Assembly: GCA_964535715.1 (NCBI GenBank)
Contig: CAZHUO010000016.1
Span: forward strand, 1-32,374
DNA length: 32,374 nucleotides
Reading direction: 5' to 3'
Source: CAZCCC01 sp964535715
Lineage (GTDB): Bacteria; Patescibacteriota; Patescibacteriia; Buchananbacterales; UBA6539
Positions 1 to 8,658 of this stretch are shown piece after piece. Within the stretch, counting starts at the first letter, position 1; every line of letters starts with the position of its first letter. A model generated the notes under the pieces. That model made no database searches. It had not been told where the DNA came from and saw nothing but the letters and a program-made list of their open reading frames with translations. Both the position numbers and the translations under genes were made by a program.

Positions 1-66
1 AGGCTTTGAATATTCTACTACCTAGACAAAAACCCATTTATTATACTAATAACACACAAACTAATT

Positions 67-291
67 TTAGGCGGCGGGTTTGCTTTCTTTTTCCTTATTT
101 TGCTGGTCAGGAAACTCGATTATTTTAGGTTCACTTTTAGGCGGCTTCGGGGAATTTTCAATTTTCATAATTTCATCAAAATTCGCTCCCCTTGCCATAG
201 CTTTGGCTATCTCATGGTCTTTTCTTTGCCTTTCTTCCAACTCTTCTTCAATATTTTCAGGCGGATGGTTTATGTGTATTTTTTCGGGCAT
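67..291 (-). CDS. Small charged hypothetical protein after mreB
   Basis: A 74-aa protein that I do not recognise. It has no signal peptide or membrane segment. Residues 10-35 are rich in Glu, Arg and Lys and look helical (IEEELEERQRKDHE). The C-terminal half is Pro/Lys/Glu-rich and probably disordered (PKPPKSEPK). It starts about 17 nt after the mreB stop on the same strand and is probably co-transcribed with it. Small genes after mreB in other bacteria often belong to the cell-shape cluster (MreC/MreD), but this one resembles neither. The opposite-strand frames here are shadows. That it is a gene is fairly likely; its function is unknown. Confidence 0.6.
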   Translation of the reverse strand: MPEKIHINHPPENIEEELEERQRKDHEIAKAMARGANFDEIMKIENSPKPPKSEPKIIEFPDQQNKEKESKPAA

Positions 292-308
292 ATATTTATG
301 AAATAATA

Positions 309-1316
309 TTATTTTATTGCTAGAATGCTTCGCTTGTATGATTCCAGGTTTTCAAGGGCAATTCCGGTTCCCTTGGCAACGCAAAGCAAAGCATCATCGG
401 CAGTATAGGCTGAAACTCCGGTCATTTGGGCAATCAGCTGATCAATATTACGCAACAGGCTTGAACCGCCAGACATGATTATTCCTTTATCAATGACATC
501 CGCTGAAAGTTCCGGCGGGGTTTTATGTAAAACATCCTTTACTGCCTGAACTATGCCCTCAAGTTCCGCTTGAATGGCTTCAGTAATGTCGTCTGAAGTG
601 ACCACAACGGTTCTTGGAAGACCAGTTACGGCATCGCGCCCCTTTATTTCTTCAGAAAGCCTATCTTCCATATACATGGCTGACCCGATATCAATTTTTA
701 TTCTTTCGGCGGTTCTTTCTCCTATTGCCAAGCTGTACTTGCGCCTGATGTATTCGGCAATCGCCAAATCAAAGCGATTTCCGCCGATTCTAACCGATGT
801 TGAGGCAACGATTCCGCCCAATGAAATTACCGCCATTTCCGAAGTGCCTCCGCCAATATCAATAATCATGTGGCCGGAAGGCGAACCGATCGGAATGTCT
901 GCACCGATTGCCGCGACAATCGGCTCTTTGATAATATATGCGGCTTTTGCTCCGGCAGCAATCGTCGCATCAATTACCGCTCTCTTTTCAGTCGAGGTTA
1001 TACCGGCGGGAACGGCAACCATTACTTCCGGTCGAAAAAGCCTTACCCCGCCCAAAGCCTTATTTACAAAATAACGAAGCATGGCCGCAGTGATTTTATA
1101 GTCGGCAATTACTCCGTCTTTCATCGGCCGAACGGCAATAATTGTGTCCGGAGTCCTGCCAAGCATTTCTTTTGCTTCAACTCCGACAGCCAAAACTTTT
1201 TTATCAATGACAGAAACCGCAACAACCGACGGCTCATTAATTACAATCCCCCTCTTTGGCACATAAACCAAAGAGTTAGTCGTTCCTAAATCTATTCCAA
1301 TTTTTTTGATAAGCAT
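309..1316 (-). CDS. mreB: Rod-shape-determining actin homologue MreB
   Basis: MreB is an ATP-dependent actin-like protein that polymerises under the cytoplasmic membrane and guides peptidoglycan synthesis. At 335 aa it is normal length. The actin-fold signatures are visible: phosphate-1 loop IGIDLGTTNSLVYV near residue 6, phosphate-2 loop IIDIGGGTSEMAVISLGG near residue 152, and the adenosine motif IIMSGGSSLLRNID near residue 279. The LGRTPDTI and RPMKDGVIADY blocks are typical of MreB rather than DnaK. No mreC or mreD is visible; upstream lie glycosyltransferase genes, so the left end looks devoted to the cell surface. Start chosen as MLIKKIGIDLG, which matches the family N-terminus. Confidence 0.96.
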   Translation of the reverse strand: MLIKKIGIDLGTTNSLVYVPKRGIVINEPSVVAVSVIDKKVLAVGVEAKEMLGRTPDTIIAVRPMKDGVIADYKITAAMLRYFVNKALGGVRLFRPEVMVAVPAGITSTEKRAVIDATIAAGAKAAYIIKEPIVAAIGADIPIGSPSGHMIIDIGGGTSEMAVISLGGIVASTSVRIGGNRFDLAIAEYIRRKYSLAIGERTAERIKIDIGSAMYMEDRLSEEIKGRDAVTGLPRTVVVTSDDITEAIQAELEGIVQAVKDVLHKTPPELSADVIDKGIIMSGGSSLLRNIDQLIAQMTGVSAYTADDALLCVAKGTGIALENLESYKRSILAIK

Positions 1317-1332
1317 AAATATTTTACTATTA

Positions 1333-1410
1333 CTACGAATACATATTTTTACGAATATACGAATTTGAATGCTAAATTATTCGTATATTAGTATGTATTC
1401 GTATTCGTAG
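1333..1410. repeat. AT-rich inverted repeat (tacgaat words)
   Basis: The left arm at 1333-1364 (starting CTACGAATAC) is the near-complement of the right arm at 1378-1410 (ending GTATTCGTAG). Both arms are built from repeated tacgaat words. It fills the spacer between mreB and the upstream glycosyltransferase gene and could form a long RNA hairpin in the transcript. There is no clean T-run, so a classical terminator is not evident. Confidence 0.7.
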
Positions 1411-1469
1411 GAGATTACATATATTCGTAGGATAATGGCTTTAATCTTAATGGAAATGACATGACTTGT

Positions 1470-2336
1470 CTAGTCTGTTTTTGGAATTTTTGCCCCTAAA
1501 TATTTGGCAAAATATTTTATGCCTGAAGCCAGATGAATCCTTCCACCTTTGCTGAATATCCCCCAAATTCCATTTTTTGCCGCTGATAAGCGCTGATGAT
1601 AATGAACCATTTCAACTTCTGTAAAATAAATTACTTTATAGCCTTCGGACCAGAAACGCCGACATAAGTCCAAATCCTCAAAATACATGAAAAATCTTTC
1701 ATCAAACATGCCGACTTTATCCAAAACTGATTTTCTGATTAAAAGGCAGGCGCCAAAAAGCCAATCGACTTTGACAGTAGACTCGTGATCATAATCTATC
1801 ATCAAATAACTTACCAAATATTTTTTTGCAAACAAAAGCTTGCCAAAAATTGTCCGGCGGTAAATCGGCGTAAACAAATTTGGAAAACGTCTGCAGGAAT
1901 ACTGAACACTTCCGTCAGGGTTTATCAGCTTGGGTCCGATCATCCCGATTGATTCATCTTTATCCATGAAATCTATCATTTTTTCCAAAGCGTCTGGGAC
2001 AACCGCAATATCCGGATTAATAATCATTATATATTTGCCTTTTGCGGCTTTAATTCCCAAATTATTCCCGGCGGCAAAACCGTCATTTGATTTGGCTTGA
2101 ATTGTCAATATCGGCGGTATTTTTAAAGGATTATCCAAAGGAAGCTTTTGCTGTTTTTCGGCCAAAATCTCATTTTTAAAAATTATTTTTACCATTTCAA
2201 GGCAGTCGTCATTTGAATCATTATCGACTACAATCAGCTCATAATCAATATTAGGCCTTGAAGCGACAATGCCCTTAATACATTGTTTAACCAGTCCTTT
2301 TTGTTTGTAATTTAGAATTACTATTGATAAATCCAT
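1470..2336 (-). CDS. Family 2 glycosyltransferase
   Basis: A 288-aa GT-A fold glycosyltransferase of the rhamnosyltransferase/WbbL-like type that would transfer a nucleotide-activated sugar to a surface glycan. The N-terminus LSIVILNYKQKGLVKQCI is the usual nucleotide-binding strand, followed by VVDNDSNDD. INPDIAVVPDALEKM holds the acidic metal-binding position, and residues 190-235 carry the family block FGACLLIRKSVL, FDERFFMYFEDLDLCRR. There is no membrane anchor, so it is probably peripheral. It follows a second GT2 gene on the same strand after a spacer with an inverted repeat. Donor and acceptor sugars cannot be told from the sequence. Confidence 0.9.
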   Translation of the reverse strand: MDLSIVILNYKQKGLVKQCIKGIVASRPNIDYELIVVDNDSNDDCLEMVKIIFKNEILAEKQQKLPLDNPLKIPPILTIQAKSNDGFAAGNNLGIKAAKGKYIMIINPDIAVVPDALEKMIDFMDKDESIGMIGPKLINPDGSVQYSCRRFPNLFTPIYRRTIFGKLLFAKKYLVSYLMIDYDHESTVKVDWLFGACLLIRKSVLDKVGMFDERFFMYFEDLDLCRRFWSEGYKVIYFTEVEMVHYHQRLSAAKNGIWGIFSKGGRIHLASGIKYFAKYLGAKIPKTD

Positions 2337-2377
2337 ATACCGATGCTAATTACTAATTTATGCGAATTAATTAATAC

Positions 2378-2455
2378 CGATGCTAATCTGCAAATGAATA
2401 CGAATGATACGAATGAAATTCGTAGATTCACATGTATTCGTATTCATTAGCATCG
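2378..2455. repeat. Inverted repeat between two GT2 genes
   Basis: CGATGCTAAT at 2378-2387 pairs with ATTAGCATCG at 2446-2455. The interior continues the pairing with ATGAATACGAAT against ATTCGTATTCAT. A further copy of the word cgatgctaat lies at 2341-2350. It uses the same tacgaat vocabulary as the element at 1333-1410. Confidence 0.7.
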
Positions 2456-2457
2456 CG

Positions 2458-3486
2458 TTATTTAAACCATTTTCTCATATCTTTTGCCGAAACCTTTTTA
2501 TGAGCCATAATAATGCGGCGCTTTAATAAAGTATTTGGCAAGAGCTTGAAAAATTTAATAATTGTTGCATATTGAAACGGCTCAAAAATTAATGCATAAA
2601 GTATAATTTTTATTTCTCTGCTTAAAATAAAAGGCAGGTGTACAACGACATTGGAAAACTGATCATTTTTAAAAAGCATCAAATGCTGATTTTTAAAGGA
2701 CAACGAGCGAAGAATTTTTGAAACGCCAAGCCTATGTTTAAATGCTTTTCCTATATTCATATTTTCAAAGCTGCCAAGGGTTCGGTGGTGGTAGCAAACA
2801 GCCTTATGATTATACCAGCAGGTCCAGCCATAGAGTCTTAAGCGCCAAGCTAAATCAATATCTTCTTTATAGGCAAAAAAATCTTGATCAAAAAATTCAT
2901 TTTTAATCATTATGTCTGCCAATGCCGAACTCCTGTATAAAACGCAATTTCCGGAGATTCCAAAAACTTCCTCAGATCGGTTAAACTGTCCCAAATCTTT
3001 TTGATTCTGCCCGCGGTCAACAACTTTTCGATTTTTATAAATCATAAGTCCGGTAGAATCAAATACATCGGATTTTACAAATTCACTTAGGCCAAACTCA
3101 TCGTTTTTGTCAATATTTTCAGTATAAAACTTTAATACTTTTCCGCCAAAACTTCCGGCTTCAGGGTGTTTCTCAGCAAAATCAACCATTTCCTGCAAAA
3201 AATTTTCCGACAAAATTACATCCGGGTTTAAAACCAAAACATAATCACCTTTAGCAAGCTGTATTCCCTGATTATTGGCTTTTGAATAGCCTAAATTCCT
3301 AAAATTTTCTAATATTGAAACAGTCGGATAATATGAGCGGATAAATTTGACTGTTCCGTCATCTGAACCGTTATCAATAACTAAAATTGAAAAATCACGA
3401 AAATCCTGCCTCATCAATGATTCCAAACAATCCATGATATAGCGCATGGAATTCCAGGTGACAATTTGGATTGATACTTTGGACAT
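2458..3486 (-). CDS. Family 2 glycosyltransferase
   Basis: A 342-aa GT2 enzyme, paralogous in layout to its downstream neighbour. The N-terminal strand is VSIQIVTWNSMRYIMDCLES, followed by VIDNGSDDGT, then VLNPDVILSENFLQEM with the metal-binding Asp. The late block GISGNCVLYRSSAL, FFAYKEDIDLAWRLRLYGW is typical of rhamnosyltransferase-like GT2 proteins. Residues after about 245 are basic and amphipathic (LPFILSREIKIILYALIFEP), as expected for membrane association. With the GT2 gene downstream and the membrane glycosyltransferase upstream it forms a three-gene surface-glycan set. Substrates are unknown. Confidence 0.9.
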   Translation of the reverse strand: MSKVSIQIVTWNSMRYIMDCLESLMRQDFRDFSILVIDNGSDDGTVKFIRSYYPTVSILENFRNLGYSKANNQGIQLAKGDYVLVLNPDVILSENFLQEMVDFAEKHPEAGSFGGKVLKFYTENIDKNDEFGLSEFVKSDVFDSTGLMIYKNRKVVDRGQNQKDLGQFNRSEEVFGISGNCVLYRSSALADIMIKNEFFDQDFFAYKEDIDLAWRLRLYGWTCWYNHKAVCYHHRTLGSFENMNIGKAFKHRLGVSKILRSLSFKNQHLMLFKNDQFSNVVVHLPFILSREIKIILYALIFEPFQYATIIKFFKLLPNTLLKRRIIMAHKKVSAKDMRKWFK

Positions 3487-3533
3487 TTTATTAGATGATA
3501 GTTGTTAGGTAATAGGTATTAGTTAACATAAAA

Positions 3534-5027
3534 TTATTTCTTTTCGGTAACCCAAAAACCAAGTCGGTACTTTCCTCCCAGCGCAAGGCGGGTTTGAGCA
3601 TCGGCAGCCGGAATTGAACCGAAAATTATTAATGTCACCGGCACCATTATCCACTGTAAAAGCATAATTAGGCTTTTGTTCCAACCATAATGTTTAGGTT
3701 TTGGAGGTAGAAGCAGCGTATATAAAACCGCAATTACAATCAAGCCAATCATTGAAAATCTCATTAATATCGATAAAACGTGCGGTGAATTTTGAAATAA
3801 TGCCGTTGCTCTTTCCTGACTTGAAGCCAGCCACAAAGGTAAATATCCGGCTATAAGAATTATAATCGGGGCAGTTGCCCAGGAATAAACTCCTTCAGTT
3901 TGATTCCAGATATAATGCATTTTTTTTAAAAACGGAATTTTGCGTCCATCACCGTTTTTAAACCAAAACTGTTTAACCATCCAGGGGAAATGCTCGACTC
4001 CCCAAGCCCAGCGCCGCATTTGCTTATATTGATTTTTAAGGCTTCGCCAAAAATTGCCAATATCAACCGTGTCCATATAAACCGGAATATACATCGGCAC
4101 CGTCTGATAGTCTCCCTGATATCTGACCAGACCCTGAAGAAATATCCGCGAATCTTCGGTTACGATAGTTTTATCCCAAAAGCCAACATCAACAAGCATC
4201 TTTAAACTCATGCTGTGAGAAGAAAAAGTAAAAAGTCTCTCCGCTCTCGATAAATCTGTTAAAAGCCAAAAAGTCGTCGAACTTGCCACGACTCTGATAA
4301 TTGGGTTGGATTCCCAGACATTGTTATTATATATGGCAATCGGCTGATAGCTTGAATGGGTAGAATTCGGACTGGTCAAATACATATAAGTCAAATAAGC
4401 GAAATATTGATTGTTAACGCAAGTATCAATATCAAAACTTGAAACAATGACTTTTTCATAATCCAAACCAAGCTCATCAATATACTTTTTAACTTCCCAC
4501 CCGGCATAATTAATATTTGATCCCTTGCCCGGCAGTTCATCCGGCAGATTTTTAGGATGAATTGTTATAATAAAATTAAAAAACTTATCTTCAAATTCTT
4601 TTTTTATCTGTTCGGAAATCTGCAAAAAATTATCTTTGTCCCTTTCTTCGCCGGCCAAAACCACAATAAATTTTTTTAAATCGTAATTAGACTGGCACAA
4701 AGCTTCAAAAGGCCTTTTAACCACCTGATAAGGCTCTTTATAAGTTGGCAAAAAAATCAAATGATAGTAATCCTGATAATTTTTATCAAGCGTCTTAATT
4801 TTCGCAAACCAATCTATTTTTGAATCTCTCAAATAGCGCTTCCATGATGCAAGCAAATAAATCAGCATATAAATTATTCTTAAAAGCCAATATAAATCAA
4901 AAGCAATTATAAAATAAATCGCCCACAAAGGCTTAAAAAAAGACAACGAGATTACTCCGATAAAAGTCGCCCAGACTAAAAAACCTGGAATAATTTCCAG
5001 AATCCTCATTTTATATGCTTCTTTCAT
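3534..5027 (-). CDS. Membrane glycosyltransferase, processive GT2-like
   Basis: An integral-membrane GT2-family protein in the broad cellulose/hyaluronan-synthase style. Two N-terminal membrane segments (FLVWATFIGVISLSFF; IYFIIAFDLYWLLRIIYM) precede a cytosolic catalytic domain. That domain carries SSFDIDT (metal-binding D-x-D), TIVTEDSRIFLQ (the TED base motif) and KQMRRWAWG (the Q-x-x-R-W signature of processive enzymes). At least three membrane helices follow. The frame is open up to an ATG at 5066, but the first 13 codons would run through the likely gpmI terminator at 5064-5088, so I prefer the ATG at 5027 (MKEAYKMRILE); 5009 is also possible. The polymer made is unknown. Confidence 0.85.
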   Translation of the reverse strand: MKEAYKMRILEIIPGFLVWATFIGVISLSFFKPLWAIYFIIAFDLYWLLRIIYMLIYLLASWKRYLRDSKIDWFAKIKTLDKNYQDYYHLIFLPTYKEPYQVVKRPFEALCQSNYDLKKFIVVLAGEERDKDNFLQISEQIKKEFEDKFFNFIITIHPKNLPDELPGKGSNINYAGWEVKKYIDELGLDYEKVIVSSFDIDTCVNNQYFAYLTYMYLTSPNSTHSSYQPIAIYNNNVWESNPIIRVVASSTTFWLLTDLSRAERLFTFSSHSMSLKMLVDVGFWDKTIVTEDSRIFLQGLVRYQGDYQTVPMYIPVYMDTVDIGNFWRSLKNQYKQMRRWAWGVEHFPWMVKQFWFKNGDGRKIPFLKKMHYIWNQTEGVYSWATAPIIILIAGYLPLWLASSQERATALFQNSPHVLSILMRFSMIGLIVIAVLYTLLLPPKPKHYGWNKSLIMLLQWIMVPVTLIIFGSIPAADAQTRLALGGKYRLGFWVTEKK

Positions 5028-5063
5028 AGTATAATTTAACCATAAAAAAACAATTTTGGCAAG

Positions 5064-5088
5064 CAAAAAAATGCCCCTAAACGGGACA
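5064..5088 (-). terminator. Intrinsic terminator after gpmI (first copy)
   Basis: On the minus strand TGTCCC, loop GTTTA, GGGGCA forms a 6-bp stem with one G-U pair, followed directly by seven T. It begins about 27 nt after the gpmI stop codon. It also argues against the longest possible start of the next gene. Confidence 0.7.
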
Positions 5089-5114
5089 GCTTGTTAACTG
5101 TTAAATGTTAATTG

Positions 5115-6704
5115 TTATATTAGCGGCCTTCCGGTCATTGAATCTGGCTGGTTTATCTCCATCACTTTCAAAATTGTCGGGGAAATGTCGGCAAGCATTC
5201 CCGATGGCGTAATAATGCTTAAATCACCGAAAGCAGAATCAAGGCCGGGAATTAGGCTTTGCCCTTCCCATTGAGTGCCACAAGCTATAAAAGGAACTGG
5301 ATTGGTGCTATGCTCTTTATCAACTTCACCGGTTTGAAGATTTATAAGTTCTTCGGCGTTTCCATGGTCTGCCGTAATAAAACAAACTCCGCCTAAATTT
5401 AAAATCAGTTTTATTAAATCACCCAGGCATTTATCAACAGTTTCAGCGGCTTTAATTGTAGCCGGAATTACTCCGGTATGGCCGACCATATCGGTATTGG
5501 CAAAATTTATTACTATAAAATCATTGCTCTGATCCTTAATTGCTTTTAACAGCCTTGCCGTGAGTTCAACTGCGCTCATTTCAGGCTTTTGGTCATAAGT
5601 CGGAACAGGCGGCGACGGAACCAATATCCGGCTTTCCCCGTTATACTCATCTTCCTTGCCGCCGTTAAAAAAGAAAGTGACATGGGCGTATTTTTCAGTC
5701 TCAGCCGCATGCAGCTGATTTAAATTATTATCTGAAATTATTTTTCCAATTGGCAGCTGAATTATATTTGGCGGGTAGGCAACATCAACCGGTAAATTTT
5801 TTTCATATTCGGTAAATGTGGCAAAAAACAAATTGCGATATTCCTTTTTAACTTTAAACTTGCTAAAGCCGGGTACTGAAAAGGCCTCCGTCATCTGCCT
5901 AGCCCGATCAGACCTAAAATTAAAAAATATTACCGAGTCATTATCTTCAACTACCGCAACCGGCTTGCCATTTTCAACAATTACAGTCGGAATAAATTCC
6001 TCATCAAAAATATTATTTTGATATGAATGCTGAATTACTTTGACCGGATCATTCCCTTTAGATTCACTTTCGCCAAAAGCAATTACCTTATATGCTTTTT
6101 CTTCCCGATCCCAGTGGTTATCCCGATCCATTGCATAAAATCGGCCGGACAAACTGGCAATTTTTCCAATTCCGATTTTTTCTATTCTTTTTTGCAATTC
6201 ACGTATAAATTCCAATGCCCCGTCTTTTTTGGTATCGCGGCCGTCCAAAATCGCATGAATAAAGACATCCTTTATTTTATTTTTCTTGGCCAAATCCAAA
6301 AGGGCAAAAAGATGATCATAATGCGAATGAACTCCGCCGTTGGAGACTAATCCTAAAAGATGCAGGCGGGACTTATATTTTTTAACCTGATCAATGGCTT
6401 TTTTAAAAGCTAAATTTTTATTAAAACTGCCGTCATCAATAGACTTGTTTATTTTAGGTAATGTCTGGTAGACAATTTCTCCCGAACCCAAATTCATATG
6501 GCCGACTTCGGAATTACCCATTTCACCCCAAGACAAACCAACCGCCTCGCCTGATGCTTGAAGCGTCATTACCGGATAAGTTGAAACCAAGTGATCAAAA
6601 ACTGGCTTTTTTGCCAAAGTTATACCGTTGCCTTTAGAGGGCGGAGCTATTCCCCAGCCATCTAAAATTATTAGCACCACTGGTTTTGGACGTATGTTTG
6701 CCAT
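5115..6704 (-). CDS. gpmI: Cofactor-independent phosphoglycerate mutase, copy 1
   Basis: Interconverts 3- and 2-phosphoglycerate in the cytosol using two Mn(II) ions and a phosphoserine intermediate. At 529 aa it is slightly longer than the usual 510-515. Visible motifs: LIILDGWGIAP at the first metal ligand; EMGNSEVGHMNLGSG with catalytic Ser65; DGRDTKKDGA; GRFYAMDRDNHWDR; NFANTDMVGHTG; TADHGNAE and EHSTNPVPF near the C-terminus, supplying the remaining metal ligands. All key residues look intact. A second, clearly paralogous gpmI lies immediately upstream, separated by a 322-nt spacer with repeats, so the pair looks like an old duplication with both copies kept functional. Confidence 0.96.
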   Translation of the reverse strand: MANIRPKPVVLIILDGWGIAPPSKGNGITLAKKPVFDHLVSTYPVMTLQASGEAVGLSWGEMGNSEVGHMNLGSGEIVYQTLPKINKSIDDGSFNKNLAFKKAIDQVKKYKSRLHLLGLVSNGGVHSHYDHLFALLDLAKKNKIKDVFIHAILDGRDTKKDGALEFIRELQKRIEKIGIGKIASLSGRFYAMDRDNHWDREEKAYKVIAFGESESKGNDPVKVIQHSYQNNIFDEEFIPTVIVENGKPVAVVEDNDSVIFFNFRSDRARQMTEAFSVPGFSKFKVKKEYRNLFFATFTEYEKNLPVDVAYPPNIIQLPIGKIISDNNLNQLHAAETEKYAHVTFFFNGGKEDEYNGESRILVPSPPVPTYDQKPEMSAVELTARLLKAIKDQSNDFIVINFANTDMVGHTGVIPATIKAAETVDKCLGDLIKLILNLGGVCFITADHGNAEELINLQTGEVDKEHSTNPVPFIACGTQWEGQSLIPGLDSAFGDLSIITPSGMLADISPTILKVMEINQPDSMTGRPLI

Positions 6705-6715
6705 AAATCATGGAG

Positions 6716-6784
6716 CATAAAACACATAACATAAAACGGTCAATACTTAGCGGATGTTTTATGTTCTATACTATGTGTTTTATG
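6716..6784. repeat. Long perfect inverted repeat between the gpmI copies
   Basis: The outer arms CATAAAACACATA (6716-6728) and TATGTGTTTTATG (6772-6784) are perfectly complementary over 13 bp. Inside them ACATAAAAC (6729-6737) pairs with GTTTTATGT (6756-6764). The element begins 11 nt upstream of the first gpmI start, so it would lie in that gene's leader or around its promoter. Confidence 0.8.
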
Positions 6785-6808
6785 GCTTTGTTTGGATAAT
6801 TTTTATTG

Positions 6809-7015
6809 GCGACGTAAGGCGAGGGAAACAAAAAATATTAAATTTTTTGTTTTCGAGCCGAGGAGCCATCAAAGGGTCAATACCCGAAAGCGCTCCGTCG
6901 CCAAAGCTTTAATTATTCAGCTTTGGAGCGTCGGCGACTTGCTGCGGAAGAAGTGGGCGGAGCGCGTCGTCGCCAAAGCGGCTTTGACGCGTCGGCGACT
7001 TGCTCCGCGGTTTAA
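6809..7015. repeat. GC-rich modular repeat island
   Basis: This is most of the 322-nt gene-free spacer between the gpmI copies and is much richer in G+C than its surroundings. It opens with an AT hairpin, AAACAAAAAA (6826-6835) against TTTTTTGTTT (6843-6852). It then carries two related copies, about 6891-6947 and 6962-7010, of a module containing gtcgccaaagc and cgtcggcgacttgctccgcgg-like words. Each copy can fold on itself (gtcgcc with ggcgac, aaagc with gcttt). The words aagggtcaataccc and ttaataccctt sit at the two ends in partly inverted form. A plus-strand open frame (6792-7067) crosses it but merely translates the repeats. Confidence 0.65.
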
Positions 7016-7026
7016 TACCCTTTATT

Positions 7027-8622
7027 TTAAAACAAAACTTTTCCCTTCATCTCCTTTGTCTTGTTAATTCCCATCAGCTTTAAAATTGTTGGTGCAATAT
7101 CTGACAACTTTCCTTTTTTCAGCTTCAATTTATTTCCTTTCTGTCCAAGAATAATGAAAGGAACCGGATTTGAAGTATGTTCAGTATACACTTCGTTAGT
7201 CTGTAAGTCTAGCATTTGATCGGCATTTCCATGATCAGAGGTAATGATTAAAGTGCCGTTTTTCTTCAAAACCGCTTCTTTAAGCTTACCCAGGCATTTG
7301 TCAACATGTTCAATTGCTTCAATACAAGCTTTAATATTGCCAGTATGGCCAACCATATCAGGATTAGCAAAATTAATTACAATAAACTGATACTTCACCA
7401 ATTCTTTTATGACTTTTGCAGTAATTTTATATACTGACATCTCCGGCAAAAGATCATAGGAATTTACATTGGGCGAAGGAACTAAAACTCGATTTTCAAA
7501 AGCCACCGGATCGGCGTAGCCGCCATTAAAAAAGTATGTAACATGAGCATATTTTTCTTTTTCAGCAATATATAGCTGCTTTCGTCCGTCAATTACCATT
7601 GGCAAAGTAGCGGTTAAATCAGGTGACGGATAAGCAGTCAGTATTGAATCCAAATCGGGTCCAAAATCAGTCATTGCGACAAAAACAATATTTTTTAAAG
7701 TCTTCCTCCTTTTAAATTCGCCTTGGTTTAATTTATAAAAATCTTTTTGAACAAACGGCTTAGCTAACTGCCGAGCGCGGTCTGACCTTAAATTGAAAAA
7801 AATTATTGCATCATTGTCTTTAATTTTTCCAACCGGTTTGCCGTTTCGCTTAATAACATACGGCAAAATAAACTCGTCGGTTTCTCCCCGATTATAGGCT
7901 TGAGTAATTGCCGCCTGGGGGCTTTTGGCAAAAGTACCTTTTCCTAAAACCATTGCATTGTATGCCGCTTCAGTTCTTTGCCAAGATTTTTTCCGATCCA
8001 TTGCATAAAACCGGCCGGTTATAGTCGCAATCCATTCACCGCTTCTTTTACCTTTTAATTCCTTGTTTTTAAGCTGCCGCATTAGAGCTTCGACTAATTT
8101 TAGAGCTGAACGCTGCGGCGAATCGCGGCCGTCAGTAAAAAGATGCAAATAAACATTACTGATTTTTTTCAAGCGAGCCCAAGTTAAAAGCGCCAAAAGA
8201 TGATCAGGATCAGAATGGGCGCTTTGACCGTTAGAAAGCATTCCCATAATATGCAGGTCTGATTTGTTATTCACAATATGTTTATAGGCGGCTTCAAAGG
8301 CGGCATTTTTAAAAAATTTTCCAGTATTGATTTCCTTTAGAATATAAATAGCATCTTGATCAACAACCCGTCCGGCCCCAATATTCATGTGGCCGGCTTC
8401 GGAATTGCCCGCCTGAGCCGGCGGCAATCCGACAAATTTGCCTGAAGCCTCAAGCAGGGTATGCGGATAATTATTCCAGCAATAATCAAAATTCGGCTTT
8501 TTAGCCATCTCAATGGCATTAGCCGGACTTTTTGGCGCTATTCCCCAGCCGTCCAGAATCAGCAGGACGAAGGGGGGTTTTTTAGAATTGTTTTTCTTAT
8601 TATCCATATTTCCTTTTGTCAT
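7027..8622 (-). CDS. gpmI: Cofactor-independent phosphoglycerate mutase, copy 2
   Basis: Same reaction as the downstream paralogue; 531 aa. Motifs: LLILDGWGIAPKSPA; QAGNSEAGHMNIGAGR with catalytic Ser74; DGRDSPQRSA; GRFYAMDRKKSWQR; NFANPDMVGHTG; TSDHGNAD and EHTSNPVPF. All catalytic and metal-binding positions appear present, so it is expected to be active. The two copies differ clearly in non-catalytic regions (extra basic loops such as KNKELKGKRSGE and FKRRKTLKN here), so the duplication is not recent or the second copy was acquired. The first ATG of the frame (8622) lies inside the dispersed repeat at 8617-8655; an ATG at 8607 (MDNKKNN) is an equally reasonable start. Confidence 0.95.
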   Translation of the reverse strand: MTKGNMDNKKNNSKKPPFVLLILDGWGIAPKSPANAIEMAKKPNFDYCWNNYPHTLLEASGKFVGLPPAQAGNSEAGHMNIGAGRVVDQDAIYILKEINTGKFFKNAAFEAAYKHIVNNKSDLHIMGMLSNGQSAHSDPDHLLALLTWARLKKISNVYLHLFTDGRDSPQRSALKLVEALMRQLKNKELKGKRSGEWIATITGRFYAMDRKKSWQRTEAAYNAMVLGKGTFAKSPQAAITQAYNRGETDEFILPYVIKRNGKPVGKIKDNDAIIFFNLRSDRARQLAKPFVQKDFYKLNQGEFKRRKTLKNIVFVAMTDFGPDLDSILTAYPSPDLTATLPMVIDGRKQLYIAEKEKYAHVTYFFNGGYADPVAFENRVLVPSPNVNSYDLLPEMSVYKITAKVIKELVKYQFIVINFANPDMVGHTGNIKACIEAIEHVDKCLGKLKEAVLKKNGTLIITSDHGNADQMLDLQTNEVYTEHTSNPVPFIILGQKGNKLKLKKGKLSDIAPTILKLMGINKTKEMKGKVLF

Positions 8623-8655
8623 TGCGAGTCCCGACGAAGTCGGGACGAAGCAATC
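8617..8655. repeat. Dispersed inverted repeat, left end of GIY-YIG unit
   Basis: Begins TGTCATTGCGAG, contains the hairpin GTCCCGAC-gaa-GTCGGGAC, and ends GACGAAGCAATC. The terminal words reappear in inverted order at 8995-9035 (GATTGCTTCGTC, then CTCGCAATGACA), so the GIY-YIG gene lies between opposite copies. The repeat ends a few nt before the GIY-YIG stop codon and supplies the first ATG of the downstream gpmI frame. Confidence 0.8.
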
Positions 8656-8658
8656 CAG

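Noticed and set aside
574..1289. Long plus-strand frames opposite mreB
   Set aside because: They are antisense shadows of a clearly identified gene with unbroken family motifs.
1333..2455. CRISPR-like appearance of repeated tacgaat words
   Set aside because: The words are short, imperfect and arranged as inverted arms rather than equal repeats with unique spacers; no cas genes are near.
6792..7067. Plus-strand 91-codon open frame
   Set aside because: It is the translation of the GC-rich repeat island and runs into the 3' end of the gpmI copy on the other strand; the product is repeat-derived (VAKA, RRRLAP) with no start-site support.
8617..8655. Transcription terminator for the GIY-YIG gene
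   Set aside because: The GTCCCGAC/GTCGGGAC hairpin is strong but has no T-run on the transcript strand, and the element recurs as a dispersed repeat.
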